51,348 nucleotides of DNA from Burkholderiales bacterium (GCA_016213265.1 JACRBA010000169.1:1-51348); one strand, 5' to 3'; positions 28,095-37,909 are shown, counted from the stretch's first letter. The notes: generated from the sequence alone by a model not told the origin. A program made the numbers and translations.

Positions 28095-29024
28095 TCATGC
28101 CCGCTTCTCCTGTGCCTCGGCCTGGTACTTGTTGAAGATGGCGAGCGGCACGACGATCAGCAGCACCAGCACCACCGCCACGGTGGAGGCCATGGGCCAG
28201 TCGTTGTTGCTGAAGAATTCGTCCCAGAGCACCCGGCCGATCATCAGCGTGCGGGGGCCGCCCAGCAACTCGGGCGTCACGAACTCGCCGACGCAGGGGA
28301 TGAACACCAGCATCGAGCCGGCGATGATGCCGGCCTTCGACAGGGGCACGGTCACCTTCCAGAAGGCCACCCACGGGGTGGCGCCCAGGTCGGCCGCCGC
28401 CTCGAGCAACCGCAGGTCCATCTTGCTGAGGTTGGCGTACAGCGGCAGCACCATGAAGGGCAGGTAGGTGTAGGTCATGCCCACCACCAGCGAGAACGGG
28501 GTGTGCATGTAGCGCTCCGCAGCCTCGATGGCGCCCATGGCCAGCAGCAGCTTGTCCACGCTGAGGGCGGTGAGCACGTCCGCCACCCAGCCGCCTTCGC
28601 CGAGCAGGCCCTTCCAGGCGTACACGCGCAGCAGGAAGGACGTCCAGAACGGCAACATCACCAGCATCAGCAGCGTGGGCTGCAGCGAGGCCTTGGCCCG
28701 CGCCATGAAGTAGGCGAAGGGGTAGCCGATGAAGAGGCAGCAGGCGGTGGTGATGGCGGCGTACTTGACGCTCGTGAGGTAGGCGCCGAGGTAGCGCTCG
28801 TCCTCCGTGAGGTAGAGGTAGTTGCCGTACTTCAGCGCGATCTTCACCACGCCGTCGGCGACGGTGAGCACGTCCTCGACGGCCACCACGCCCATCTCCG
28901 ACATGGAGATCTTCAGCACCACCAGGAAGGGCGCCAGGAAGAACAGGGCCATCCACAGGAACGGCGCGCCGATCACCAGGCTGCGGCCGCGCCACCAGCG
29001 CGGCTTGCGAAGCGTGCGACTCAT
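28095..29024 (-). CDS. potH: putrescine/polyamine ABC transporter, permease PotH/PotB type
   Basis: This is a 309-residue permease with a basic N-terminus (SRTLRKPRWWRGRS) and about six transmembrane helices. Its EAA loop reads LEAAADLGATPWVAF. The paralogous PotI protein follows in the operon, and ten bases separate its start from the potG stop. The sequence is intact and typical in length for the family. Confidence 0.93.
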   Translation of the reverse strand: MSRTLRKPRWWRGRSLVIGAPFLWMALFFLAPFLVVLKISMSEMGVVAVEDVLTVADGVVKIALKYGNYLYLTEDERYLGAYLTSVKYAAITTACCLFIGYPFAYFMARAKASLQPTLLMLVMLPFWTSFLLRVYAWKGLLGEGGWVADVLTALSVDKLLLAMGAIEAAERYMHTPFSLVVGMTYTYLPFMVLPLYANLSKMDLRLLEAAADLGATPWVAFWKVTVPLSKAGIIAGSMLVFIPCVGEFVTPELLGGPRTLMIGRVLWDEFFSNNDWPMASTVAVVLVLLIVVPLAIFNKYQAEAQEKRA

Positions 29025-29034
29025 GATCGGGCCT

Positions 29035-30132
29035 TCACTGGGTGAGCACCACGTGCGCGGTCTGCGACCAGTGCGCCCACACCTGGTCGCCCCAGGTGAA
29101 GTCGTGTTCGCGCTGGCGGCTGGTGTTGGCCTGGCTCACCGCGAGCATCTGGCCGCTCGGCAGCTTGACGCGGTAGACCGTGTAACTGCCGAAATACGAG
29201 AGCTCCTCGACCGTGCCCTGCACGCAGTTGTAATCGCCGTGCGCGGGCCTGTCGGCGCTGAGGTGGATCTTCTCCGGGCGCAGCGCCACCGCCACGGGCA
29301 TCCCGAGGGTGCCGGTGATGCCATGGCCCACGTAGTGCTTGCAGTCGGGGCTGGCCACCACGACGTGGTCCGGCTCGTCCTCCTCGACGGTGCCGTCCAT
29401 GAGGTTCACGTTGCCGATGAAATCGGCGACGAAGCGGGTGGCCGGCGTCTCGTAGATTTCACCCGGCGAGCCCACCTGCAGGAAGCGGCCCTCGCTCATC
29501 ACGGCGATGCGCGAGGCCATGGTCATGGCTTCTTCCTGGTCGTGCGTCACCATGACGCAGGTGACGCCCACCTGCTCGATGATGTTGACCAGCTCGATCT
29601 GCGTCTGCTCGCGCAGCTTCTTGTCCAGCGCGCCGAGCGGCTCGTCCAGCAGCAGCAACTGGGGCTGCTTGGCCAGGCTGCGCGCCAGGGCCACGCGCTG
29701 CTGCTGGCCACCCGACAGCTGGTGCGGCTTACGCTTGGCGAACTTGCCCAGCTGAACCAGCTTGAGCATGGCGTCCACCCGCTCGGCCACCTGGCCGGCG
29801 GGCAGACCATCACGGCGCAGCCCGAACGCGATGTTGTCCCACACGCTCAGGTGCGGGAACAGCGCGTAGGACTGGAACATCATGTTCAGCGGACGCTCAT
29901 ACGGCGGCATGCCCGCGAGGTCCACCCCATTGAGGATGATCTGGCCGGAGGTCGGCGTCTCGAAGCCCGCGAGCATACGCAGCAGGGTGGTCTTGCCGCA
30001 GCCGGACGAACCGAGCAGCGCAAAGATTTCGCCCTTGGCGATGTCGAGGTCGACATGGTTGACGGCGCGGTAGCCGCCGAAGTCCTTCACCACGTCCTTG
30101 ATCTGAAGGAACTTCGTGTTGTCGTTCGCCAT
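29035..30132 (-). CDS. potG: putrescine/polyamine ABC transporter, ATPase PotG/PotA type
   Basis: This is a 365-residue ATP-binding subunit. Walker A is GSSGCGKT at 41-48, the signature is [15 protein letters not shown] and Walker B is [12 protein letters not shown]. The C-terminal TOBE/OB region (about 250-365) is present, as in spermidine/putrescine importers. It hydrolyses ATP to power uptake through PotH and PotI. The gene lies between potF and potH in the usual order. Confidence 0.95.
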   Translation of the reverse strand: MANDNTKFLQIKDVVKDFGGYRAVNHVDLDIAKGEIFALLGSSGCGKTTLLRMLAGFETPTSGQIILNGVDLAGMPPYERPLNMMFQSYALFPHLSVWDNIAFGLRRDGLPAGQVAERVDAMLKLVQLGKFAKRKPHQLSGGQQQRVALARSLAKQPQLLLLDEPLGALDKKLREQTQIELVNIIEQVGVTCVMVTHDQEEAMTMASRIAVMSEGRFLQVGSPGEIYETPATRFVADFIGNVNLMDGTVEEDEPDHVVVASPDCKHYVGHGITGTLGMPVAVALRPEKIHLSADRPAHGDYNCVQGTVEELSYFGSYTVYRVKLPSGQMLAVSQANTSRQREHDFTWGDQVWAHWSQTAHVVLTQ

Positions 30133-30179
30133 GGTGTTCCGCCCCTCCGGCGGGTCTCCTCAGTGTGGTGGTGCGCTGC

Positions 30180-31298
30180 TTACAGGCCGGTCTTGAACGA
30201 CGTGAACACGCGGTTCTGCTGCCGCCGGATCTCGTTGTTCAGGATCTCGGCCGTGCCGATCATCTTCTTGGTGTTCTCCTCGGACAGGAACACGGTCGGG
30301 TTGTTGGCCACCTCGGGGCGGATGAACTGCTTGGACGCCGGCACGGGGTTGGCGTAGAAGACCTTGTTGGTCAGCGAGGCCGAGACATCGGGGCGCAGGA
30401 TGTAGTTGATCCACTTGTGCGCGTTGCCCGGGTGCGGGGCATCGGCCGGGATCGCCATCACGTCGAAGAACAGCAGGCCGCCGGTCTTCGGGATGAGGGC
30501 CTCGATCTTCTGGCCGGTCTTGCCGTCGATGGCACGCTGGCGGGCGATGTTGATGTCACCCGACCAGCCCAGCGCCAGGCAGATGGAGCCGCTGGCCATG
30601 TCGTTGATGTAGCCCGACGAGCTGAACAGCGTCACGTAGGGCCGCACCGACTTCAGCAGGTTCAGCGCCGCGGTGTAGTCGGCCGGGTTCTTCGAGACGC
30701 GGCCCTTGCCCAGGTAGTGCATGGCGGCCGGCACCACCTCGTCAGCCGAGTCGAGCACCGAGACGCCGCAGGACTTCATCTTGCTCACGTATTCGGGCTT
30801 GAAGAACAGGTCCCACACGTTGTCGGGCATGGGCGTGCTGCCGAGGGCGGCCTTGACCTTGTCCACGTTGATGCCCACCGTGGTGTAGCCCCACAGCCAG
30901 TCCACCACATGCTGGTTGCCCGGGTCGATCCTGGCCAGCTGGGCGGCGACGGCCGGGTCCACGTTCTTCAGGTTGGGGATCTGCGACTTGTCCAGCTTCA
31001 TGAACAGGCCGCCCATGATCTGCAGGCCGGCCCAGTTGGACGACGGCACCACGATGTCGTAGCCCGTCTTGCCCGCCACCAGCTTGGCGTGGAGGATCTC
31101 GTTGTTGTCGAAGTTGTCGTACCGGACCTTGATGCCGGTTTCCTTCTCGAAGTTCTTGATCGTGTCCTCGGCGATGTAGTCCGACCAGTTGTAGACGTTG
31201 AGGACCTTCTCTTCCTCCTGGGCCTGCGCGGCGCCGGCGAAGGCGAGCAGCGACGCGGCGGCAAGGGACAGGGCCGAGCGGACGAGGGTGAGCTTCAT
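30180..31298 (-). CDS. potF: periplasmic polyamine-binding protein PotF
   Basis: This is a 372-residue solute-binding protein with a signal peptide cleaved after AAQA (about residue 26). The mature N-terminus EEEKVLNVYNWSDYIAEDT carries the NVYNWSDYI motif that lines the amine pocket of PotD/PotF proteins. A later WLWGYTTVGINVDKV block also matches. The preference (putrescine or spermidine) cannot be read directly. It is first in the transporter run, 80 bases after the spuC-type gene. Confidence 0.95.
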   Translation of the reverse strand: MKLTLVRSALSLAAASLLAFAGAAQAQEEEKVLNVYNWSDYIAEDTIKNFEKETGIKVRYDNFDNNEILHAKLVAGKTGYDIVVPSSNWAGLQIMGGLFMKLDKSQIPNLKNVDPAVAAQLARIDPGNQHVVDWLWGYTTVGINVDKVKAALGSTPMPDNVWDLFFKPEYVSKMKSCGVSVLDSADEVVPAAMHYLGKGRVSKNPADYTAALNLLKSVRPYVTLFSSSGYINDMASGSICLALGWSGDINIARQRAIDGKTGQKIEALIPKTGGLLFFDVMAIPADAPHPGNAHKWINYILRPDVSASLTNKVFYANPVPASKQFIRPEVANNPTVFLSEENTKKMIGTAEILNNEIRRQQNRVFTSFKTGL

Positions 31299-31378
31299 GG
31301 ACAGGTCTCCGGGTGGCAAGGGTGAAGTGCGGTCAGCGTTCAGCGTGGAAAGGAAACACCGCGCAGTCTAGAGGGTGA

Positions 31379-32788
31379 TCACAGCCACCCCTTGGCCTGC
31401 ACGTCGGCGAGCGTGCGGTCGAGGGCCAGGCGGATGAGCGCCATCATCTCGTCGACCTGGGCGCGGCTGATCACCAGCGGCGGGGCGATGATCATGCGGT
31501 CGCCCACGGCGCGCATGATCAGGCCGTTGCCGAAGCAGTGGCCGCGGCACACCATGCCGACTTCCAGCTCGGGGGCGAAGGCTTGCGCCTTGGCCTTGTC
31601 TTTCACCAGCAGGATGGCGCCCATCAGACCGCATGTTTCGGTGCTGCCGACCAGCGGATGGTCGCGCAGGCTGGCGAACTGCTCCGCAAGATACGGGCCA
31701 ACGTTGTCGCGCACATGCTCCACCAGCTTCATCTGCTGGATGAGCTTGATGTTCGCCACCGCCACCGCACACGCCACCGGGTGGCCGGAGTACGTGTAGC
31801 CGTGGTTGAAGTCGCCGCCCTGCTCGATGAGCACCTTGGCCACGCGGTCGCCCACCATCACGCCGCCCAGCGGTACGTAGCCCGAGGTCACGCCCTTGGC
31901 GAAGGTCATGAGGTCGGGGCGGGTGCCCATGGTCTGGCAGCCGAACCAGTTGCCGGTGCGGCCGAAGCCGCAGATGACCTCGTCGCTCACCAGCAGGATG
32001 CCGTACTGGTCGCAGATGCGCTGGATCTCCGGCCAGTAGGTGGCCGGCGGCACGATGACGCCGCCAGCGCCCTGCACCGGCTCGCCGATGAAGGCGGCCA
32101 CCTTCTCGGGGCCCACCTCGAGGATCTTGGCCTCCAGCCAGCCCGCGGCCACCTTGCCGAACTCCTCCGGGCTCATGCCGTGCCCGTTCTCGTACCAGTA
32201 CGGCTGGTCGATGTGCACGATGTTGGGGATCGGCAGGCCCCCTTGCGCGTGCATGTAGCTCATGCCGCCGAGCGAGGCGCCGGCCATCGTCGAGCCGTGG
32301 TAGCCGTTCTTGCGGCCGATGATGACCTGGCGCTCCGGCTGGCCGAGGATGTCCCAGTAGCGGCGCACCATGCGCACCACCGTGTCGTTGCCCTCCGAGC
32401 CCGAGCTGGAATAGAAGACGTGCTCGAAGCCCGGGGGCGACACCTGCGCCAGCAGTTCCGCGAGCTCGATGGCCGGGGGCGTCGCCGTCTGGAAGAACGC
32501 GTTGTAGAACGGCAGCTCCTTCAGCTGGCGGGTGGCCGCGTCGATGAGTGACTGCTGGCCATAGCCGACATTCACGCACCACAGGCCGCTCATGGCGTCG
32601 AGGATCTTGTGGCCGTCGCTGTCCCAGAGGTAGATGCCCTCTGCCTGGGTGATGATGCGCGAGCCCTTCTTGGCCAGGGCGCCGAAGTCGGTGAAGGGGT
32701 GCAGGAAGTGGGCGGCATCGGCCTGCTGCCACTCACGGGTGCTGCGCTTCGTGGCAGGGGCGGGCGCCTGGAGGGTGATGTTGCTCAT
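31379..32788 (-). CDS. spuC: putrescine-pyruvate aminotransferase (SpuC type), class III
   Basis: This is a 469-residue PLP enzyme. The Schiff-base lysine is Lys298 in FAKGVTSGYVPLGG, preceded by the PLP-nitrogen aspartate in LLVSDEVICGFGRTG. The protein opens with the typical HFLHPFTDFGALAKKG of putrescine-pyruvate and related omega-aminotransferases. It would transfer an amino group from putrescine to pyruvate, giving 4-aminobutyraldehyde, a route parallel to the gamma-glutamyl pathway in the same operon. A 70-base gap separates it from puuA. Confidence 0.88.
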   Translation of the reverse strand: MSNITLQAPAPATKRSTREWQQADAAHFLHPFTDFGALAKKGSRIITQAEGIYLWDSDGHKILDAMSGLWCVNVGYGQQSLIDAATRQLKELPFYNAFFQTATPPAIELAELLAQVSPPGFEHVFYSSSGSEGNDTVVRMVRRYWDILGQPERQVIIGRKNGYHGSTMAGASLGGMSYMHAQGGLPIPNIVHIDQPYWYENGHGMSPEEFGKVAAGWLEAKILEVGPEKVAAFIGEPVQGAGGVIVPPATYWPEIQRICDQYGILLVSDEVICGFGRTGNWFGCQTMGTRPDLMTFAKGVTSGYVPLGGVMVGDRVAKVLIEQGGDFNHGYTYSGHPVACAVAVANIKLIQQMKLVEHVRDNVGPYLAEQFASLRDHPLVGSTETCGLMGAILLVKDKAKAQAFAPELEVGMVCRGHCFGNGLIMRAVGDRMIIAPPLVISRAQVDEMMALIRLALDRTLADVQAKGWL

Positions 32789-32858
32789 GGTGTGCCTCGG
32801 GTGGAGGAGACGGGCCGCGGCGTTCGCGTGCCCGTGGGGATGACGGGTCGGTCGTGGC

Positions 32859-34226
32859 TCAGACGTGGAGCAGCAGGTGCTCCCGCTCCCACGGCGAGAT
32901 GACCTTCATGAACTCGGCGTACTCGGTTTCCTTCACCTCGGTGTAGACGGTGACGAAGCGCTCGCCGAGCACACTGGCCAGGTCCTTCTCGTCGCGCAGC
33001 AGTTGCAGCGCCTCGCCCAGGCTGCGCGGCAGCTGGTAGTCGCCCAGGTAGGCGTCGCCCTTGCACTCGGGCGAGGGCTGGATCTTGTTCTTGATGCCGA
33101 GGTAGCCGCAGGCCAGCGTGGCCGCGAGCGCCACGTAGGGGTTGGCGTCCGCGCCGATGACGCGGTTCTCGATGCGGCGGGCGTTGGGGGAGGCCACCGG
33201 CGAGCGGATGCCCACGGTGCGGTTGTCCGTGCCCCACTGGATGTTGATCGGCGCAGCCGTGAACCGGGCCAGGCGGCGGTAGCTGTTCACGTAGGGGGCG
33301 AACAGCGCCATCGCGGCGGGGATGTACTTCTGCAGGCCGCCGATGTACCAGTAGAACTCCTGGCTGGGCGTGCCATCGGCGTTGCTGAACAGGTTGCGCC
33401 CGGTCGCGCGGTTCACCACCGACTGGTGGATGTGCATGGCGCTGCCCGGCTCGCCGGCGATGGGCTTGGCCATGAAGGTGGCGAACATGTTGTGGCGCAA
33501 CGCGGCTTCGCGCACGGTGCGCTTGAAGAAGAACACCTCGTCGGCCAGCCCCAGCGGATGGGCGTGGAAGAAGTTGATCTCCATCTGGCCGGCACCGATC
33601 TCGTGGATCAGGGTGTCGACGTTGAGCTCCATCTTCTCGCAGTAGTCGTAGACGTCCTCGAACAGCGGGTCGAACTCGTTGACCGCGTCGATCGAGTAGG
33701 CCTGGCGAGACGTCTCAGAGCGGCCGCTGCGGCCCACGGGCGGCTTGAGCGGCATGTCGGGATCGGTGTTGCGGGCGACCAGGTAGAACTCAATCTCGGG
33801 CGCCACCACCGGGTCCCAGCCCTCGGCGTCGAAGAGGTCGCACACCCGGCGCAGCACCGAGCGCGGCGCGAAGGGCACGAGGTTGCCGTCACGGTCGAAG
33901 CAGTCGTGCACCACCTGCGCGGTGGGGTCGGTGGCCCAGGGCACGATGCGCACCGTGGTGGGGTCCGGCCGCAGGTGCATGTCCTGGTCGGTGGGGCTGA
34001 TGACGTCGTAGTACGGCCCCTCTTCGGGGAACTCGCCCGTCACCCCCATGGCCACCACGGCCTCGGGCAGCCGCATGCCGCGGTCCTCGGTGAAGTTCTC
34101 GCGCGGCAGGATCTTGCCGCGGGCGACGCCGGTGAGGTCGGGCACCAGGCACTCGATCTCGGTGACGCGGTTCTGGTTGAGCCAGTGTTCCAGCTCGGCG
34201 AAGTTATGGAGTTCTCTGCTGGCCAT
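32859..34226 (-). CDS. puuA: gamma-glutamylputrescine synthetase (PuuA type)
   Basis: This is a 455-residue member of the glutamine synthetase superfamily that joins glutamate to putrescine with ATP. It lacks the adenylylation site region of GlnA. Active-site blocks visible are PEIEFYLV, GAGQMEINFFHAHP, SAMHIHQSV and RIENRVIGADANPY. The ATG at 34226 (MASRELHNFAELE) is taken because the conserved N-terminal domain begins there; the open frame upstream is GC-rich spacer. With PuuB, PuuC and PuuD in the same cluster, this is the better candidate of the two paralogues for the first Puu step. Confidence 0.88.
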   Translation of the reverse strand: MASRELHNFAELEHWLNQNRVTEIECLVPDLTGVARGKILPRENFTEDRGMRLPEAVVAMGVTGEFPEEGPYYDVISPTDQDMHLRPDPTTVRIVPWATDPTAQVVHDCFDRDGNLVPFAPRSVLRRVCDLFDAEGWDPVVAPEIEFYLVARNTDPDMPLKPPVGRSGRSETSRQAYSIDAVNEFDPLFEDVYDYCEKMELNVDTLIHEIGAGQMEINFFHAHPLGLADEVFFFKRTVREAALRHNMFATFMAKPIAGEPGSAMHIHQSVVNRATGRNLFSNADGTPSQEFYWYIGGLQKYIPAAMALFAPYVNSYRRLARFTAAPINIQWGTDNRTVGIRSPVASPNARRIENRVIGADANPYVALAATLACGYLGIKNKIQPSPECKGDAYLGDYQLPRSLGEALQLLRDEKDLASVLGERFVTVYTEVKETEYAEFMKVISPWEREHLLLHV

Positions 34227-34268
34227 GATGGCACCTGCTTTCGTTTCTTCGTGTCGCGCGCGGGGGGT

Positions 34269-34308
34269 GCCCGGCGGAGCCGGGCCGCGGGCCGCGCGGG
34301 CCCCGCGG
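34269..34308 (-). promoter_or_regulatory. two GC-rich hairpins between puuD and puuA
   Basis: GCCCGGC-GGA-GCCGGGC at 34269-34285 and CCGCGGG...CCCGCGG at 34285-34308 are back-to-back stems in the 113-base gap. No T-run follows on the minus strand. In the transcript they lie just before puuA and could stabilise or separate mRNA segments. No promoter was recognised. Confidence 0.4.
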
Positions 34309-34339
34309 GGTGGGCCAGGCCGGCCCAGGATCTGCCGCG

Positions 34340-35167
34340 TCAGGGATGCGGGCCACGCCGCCCCTGGCCACGGGCATGGTGGCGGTGGCGGCAGGCCTCG
34401 CCGAAGGCCTTCAGCAGCTTCATCGAGACGGGGTTGTCGGCAGCCAGCCACTCGGGGTGCCACTGCACGCACAGCGAGAAGCCCGGCGACTGGGGGATGG
34501 AGAACGCTTCGATCACGCCATCGGGCGCGCGGGCCTCGACGCGCAGACCGTCAGCCAGGCGGTTGACGGCCTGGCCGTGGACGGAGTTCACCTGGAAGCG
34601 CGGCTGGTCGACGATGGCCGCCATGAGGCCGCCGGGCGTGACCAGCACGTCATGCTTGGGCCCGTAGACCTCCGCGGCGGGCGCGGTGTCGGGCCCGCCT
34701 CGGTGGTCCTCATGGCCGTCCACCGCATGCACCGCCTGGTGCAGCGAGCCACCCAGCGCCACATTGGCCTCCTGGGTGCCGCGGCAGATGGTGAACAGCG
34801 GGATGCCGCGTTCGACCACGCGGCGGATCAGGGGCAGCGTCCAGCCGTCGCGCAGAGGATCCAGCGGCAGCGACGGGTCGAGCACATCCTCGCCGAAGTG
34901 GCTGGGGTGCACGTTGGACGGCGAGCCGGTGAGCAGCACGCCGTCGGCGAGGTCGAGCAACGCGTCGATCTCCGCCGGCTCGGCCGACGGCACGATGAGC
35001 GGCAGCGCGCCAGCCAGGCGCACCGCGTCGATGTACTTCTTGCCGGCGATGTGGAAGGGGTGCTCGCCCAGCAGGCGGTTGCACGCCGGCACCAGCACCA
35101 CGGGCTTGTCGGCAGAGCCCGCCGCGGCGGGCGCGTCGACGGAGGAGGGCAGGGTCATGTCGTTCAT
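34340..35167 (-). CDS. puuD: gamma-glutamyl-GABA hydrolase (PuuD type, class I amidotransferase fold)
   Basis: This is a 275-residue peptidase C26-type hydrolase that releases GABA and glutamate from gamma-glutamyl-GABA. The catalytic triad is visible: nucleophile Cys128 in TICRGTQEANVALGG, then His237 and Glu239 in QWHPEW. The usual Gly-Leu after CRG is Thr-Gln here, a mild variation. The C-terminus is basic and His/Arg-rich. Its start overlaps the puuB stop by four bases, so the two are coupled. Confidence 0.9.
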   Translation of the reverse strand: MNDMTLPSSVDAPAAAGSADKPVVLVPACNRLLGEHPFHIAGKKYIDAVRLAGALPLIVPSAEPAEIDALLDLADGVLLTGSPSNVHPSHFGEDVLDPSLPLDPLRDGWTLPLIRRVVERGIPLFTICRGTQEANVALGGSLHQAVHAVDGHEDHRGGPDTAPAAEVYGPKHDVLVTPGGLMAAIVDQPRFQVNSVHGQAVNRLADGLRVEARAPDGVIEAFSIPQSPGFSLCVQWHPEWLAADNPVSMKLLKAFGEACRHRHHARGQGRRGPHP

Positions 35168-36465
35168 CCGAGCAGATCTCTCAGGCGGTACCAGGCCATG
35201 CCGAGCACGAGCGCGGGAGTGCGCAGCCAGCGGCCTCCAGGGAAGGCATGGTGCTCAAGCCGGGCGAAAACGTCAAAGCGCGAGGCGTCGCCCGTCATGG
35301 CTTCCGCGACCAGCTTGCCCGCCAGCCCCGTGAGGGCCAGGCCGTGCCCCGAAAAGCCCTGGAGGTAGTAGACGTTGCGGCCGAGGCGGCCGAAGTCGGG
35401 CGCCCGGTTCATGGTGATGTCGACGAACCCGCCCCACGCATGGCTGATGCCCAGCCCCTGCAGCTGGGGGAAGGTGCCCACCATCCGGCGGCGCATGCTC
35501 TCAGCCAGGTGGCGCGGTGTTCTCGTGCTGTAGCTCACCCGGCCACCGTAGAGCATGCGGTGGTCGACGGTGGGGCGGAAGTAATCGAGCACGAAGTTGG
35601 TGTCGCAGACGGCCGAACGGCTGGGGACGAGCGAATCGCACAGCGCCGCGTTCATGGGCTCGGAGCACACGATGTAGGTGCCGACCGGCATGATGCGCGC
35701 TTCGAGCTGCGGCGCCATGCCTTGCAGGTACACGTTGCCCGCCAGCAGCGCCTGGCTCGCGCGCACCTCGCCGTGTTCGGTGCGCAGGCGCACGCTGTCG
35801 CCGCTGTCTTGCAAGAACGAGACCACGGCCGAGTTTTCGTGCAGCATGGCGCCGGCCCGGACGGCGGCGTCGGCCAGGCCGAGCGAATACTTCAGTGGAT
35901 GCAGGTGGCCGGAGCCCGCGTCGTGGATGCCCCCGTGGTAGCGCGGGCTGGCGATCCACTGGCCCACCTCGGCTGCGCCGATGCGCGTGAACCGGGCGCC
36001 GTAGACCCGCTCCATGCGGTCGGCCCAGCCGGCGAGGGCGCGTGCCTTGGCGGCGGTGGTGGCCAGGCCCAGGTAACCATCGCACCAGTCACAGTCGATG
36101 CGGTGCGTGGCGATGCGTTCGCGCAGGAGATCCAGCGCCTCCAGCGACATGGCCCACACGCGGCGGGCGTCGTCGATGCCCAGCTGCGCCTCGATGGTTT
36201 CCTGGTCGCACGCCAGGCCGTGGATGGCCTGACCGCCGTTGCGGCCGCTGGCGCCCCAGCCCACCTGCTTGGCCTCCAGCAGGACGAGGCGTCGACCACG
36301 TTGGGCCAGTTCCAGCGCCGCGCTGAGGCCGGCCAACCCGCCGCCCACCACCGCCACGTCGCAGTCGACGGCGCCTTGCAGGCTGGGAAACTCCGCCCCG
36401 CGCCGCGCGGTGGCGGCGTAGTAGGAGTCACGGGCGAGATCGTGGTCGATGCTCAGGAAACCCAT
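35164..36465 (-). CDS. puuB: gamma-glutamylputrescine oxidase (PuuB type, FAD)
   Basis: This is a 433-residue flavin amine oxidase of the DAO family. The FAD dinucleotide motif is VAVVGGGLAGLSAA (about residues 37-50). The body includes GWGASGRNGGQA, the glycine-rich flavin contact, and the C-terminal GFSGHGLALTGLAGK block. It converts gamma-glutamylputrescine to the aldehyde with release of ammonia and hydrogen peroxide. It follows the aminotransferase gene after 60 bases and overlaps puuD. Confidence 0.9.
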   Translation of the reverse strand: MGFLSIDHDLARDSYYAATARRGAEFPSLQGAVDCDVAVVGGGLAGLSAALELAQRGRRLVLLEAKQVGWGASGRNGGQAIHGLACDQETIEAQLGIDDARRVWAMSLEALDLLRERIATHRIDCDWCDGYLGLATTAAKARALAGWADRMERVYGARFTRIGAAEVGQWIASPRYHGGIHDAGSGHLHPLKYSLGLADAAVRAGAMLHENSAVVSFLQDSGDSVRLRTEHGEVRASQALLAGNVYLQGMAPQLEARIMPVGTYIVCSEPMNAALCDSLVPSRSAVCDTNFVLDYFRPTVDHRMLYGGRVSYSTRTPRHLAESMRRRMVGTFPQLQGLGISHAWGGFVDITMNRAPDFGRLGRNVYYLQGFSGHGLALTGLAGKLVAEAMTGDASRFDVFARLEHHAFPGGRWLRTPALVLGMAWYRLRDLLG

Positions 36466-36525
36466 ACGTATGCGCTAGGCATGCCCTCGGTTCGTCAATC
36501 GGCGTCGGCGTGCGTGGCCTGACGG

Positions 36526-37845
36526 TCAGGCCACGCGCCGGATGGCGTCGGCGAGCGTGCCGACGATCTGGTCGATCTGCGCACGCTCGATGATGAGCGG
36601 CGGGGACAGGGCGATGGTGTCGCCCGTGGTGCGGATGAGCACGCCTGCCTCGTAGCAGGCCAGGAAGACGTCGAAGGCGCGCTGCGTGGGCGCCCCGGCG
36701 CGGGGCGACAGCTCGATGCCGCCCACCAGGCCGGTGTTGCGGATGTCGATGACGTGCGGCAGATCCCGCATCGAGTGCAGTGCCTCGGCGAAGTAGCCCT
36801 CCAGCTCCCGGGCACGGGTGAGCAGGCCCTCCTCGGCGTAGGTCTCCAGCGTGGCCAGCCCGGCTGCGCAGGCCAGCGGGTGGGCCGAGTAGGTGTAGCC
36901 GTGGAAGAACTCGATCAGGTGCTCGGGCCCCTGCATGAAGGTGTCGTGGATCGAGTCCTTGACGATCACGCCGCCCATGGGCACGCAGCCGTTGGTCAGG
37001 CCCTTGGCGCAGGTGATGATGTCCGGCGTGACGCCGTAGGTCTGCGCCGCGAACGGCGCGCCGGTGCGGCCGAAGCCGGTGATGACCTCGTCGAAGATGA
37101 GCAGGATGCCGTGGCGGTCGCAGATCTCGCGCAGGCGCTGCAGGTAGCCGACGGGCGGGATCAGAACGCCGGTGGAGCCGGCGATGGGCTCCACGATGAC
37201 GGCGGCGATGGTGGAGGCGTCATGCAGCGCGACCAGGCGCTCCAGGTCGTCCGCCAGCTCGGCACCGTGCGCCGGCTGGCCCACGCTGAAGGCATTGCGG
37301 GCCGGGTCGTGCGTGTGGCGCAGGTGGTCCACCCCGGCCAGCATGGCGCCGAACATCTTGCGGTTGGCCACCATGCCGCCCACCGAGATGCCGCCGAAAT
37401 TGACGCCGTGGTAGCCGCGCTCGCGGCCGATGAGGCGGGTGCGGTGGCCCTCGCCGCGCACACGGTGGTAGGCCAGCGCCATCTTCAAGGCCGTGTCCAC
37501 CGATTCCGAGCCCGAATTGGTGAAGAAGACCTTGCCCATTCCGGTGGGCGCCAGCGCGGCCACCTTCTGCGCCAGGGCGAAGGCCTTGGGGTGGGCCATC
37601 TGGAAGGGCGGGGCGTAATCCAGCTCGGCCGCCTGTTCGGCGATGGCCTGCACGATGCGCGGCCGGGCGTGGCCCGCGTTCACGCACCACAGGCCTGCGA
37701 CGCCGTCGAGCACCTGGCGGCCCTCGTCCGTCCAGAAGTGCATGCCGGAAGCCTTGGTGAACAACCGTGGGGCCTTCTTGAACTGCCGGTTGGCGGTGAA
37801 GGGCATCCAGTAGGCGTCAAGGTGGTGGTCGGCGGGCGCAGTCAT
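36526..37845 (-). CDS. omega-amino acid/pyruvate aminotransferase, class III
   Basis: This 439-residue PLP aminotransferase is related to beta-alanine-pyruvate enzymes. The Schiff-base lysine is Lys281 in TCAKGLTNGCVPMGG, and the PLP aspartate lies in LLIFDEVITGFGRTG. The N-terminus DAYWMPFTANRQFKKAPR is characteristic of the beta-alanine/omega-amino acid group. In this cluster it could act on GABA, beta-alanine or another amine product. It is the first gene of the minus-strand cluster and is divergent from the Lrp-type regulator with 109 bases between the starts. Confidence 0.87.
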   Translation of the reverse strand: MTAPADHHLDAYWMPFTANRQFKKAPRLFTKASGMHFWTDEGRQVLDGVAGLWCVNAGHARPRIVQAIAEQAAELDYAPPFQMAHPKAFALAQKVAALAPTGMGKVFFTNSGSESVDTALKMALAYHRVRGEGHRTRLIGRERGYHGVNFGGISVGGMVANRKMFGAMLAGVDHLRHTHDPARNAFSVGQPAHGAELADDLERLVALHDASTIAAVIVEPIAGSTGVLIPPVGYLQRLREICDRHGILLIFDEVITGFGRTGAPFAAQTYGVTPDIITCAKGLTNGCVPMGGVIVKDSIHDTFMQGPEHLIEFFHGYTYSAHPLACAAGLATLETYAEEGLLTRARELEGYFAEALHSMRDLPHVIDIRNTGLVGGIELSPRAGAPTQRAFDVFLACYEAGVLIRTTGDTIALSPPLIIERAQIDQIVGTLADAIRRVA

Positions 37846-37909
37846 AGGTGAAGGAGTCTAGAGAAGGCGGCGCGCAATGTGCTTGCGCGATGGTGGCGGG
37901 CAGACCCTT

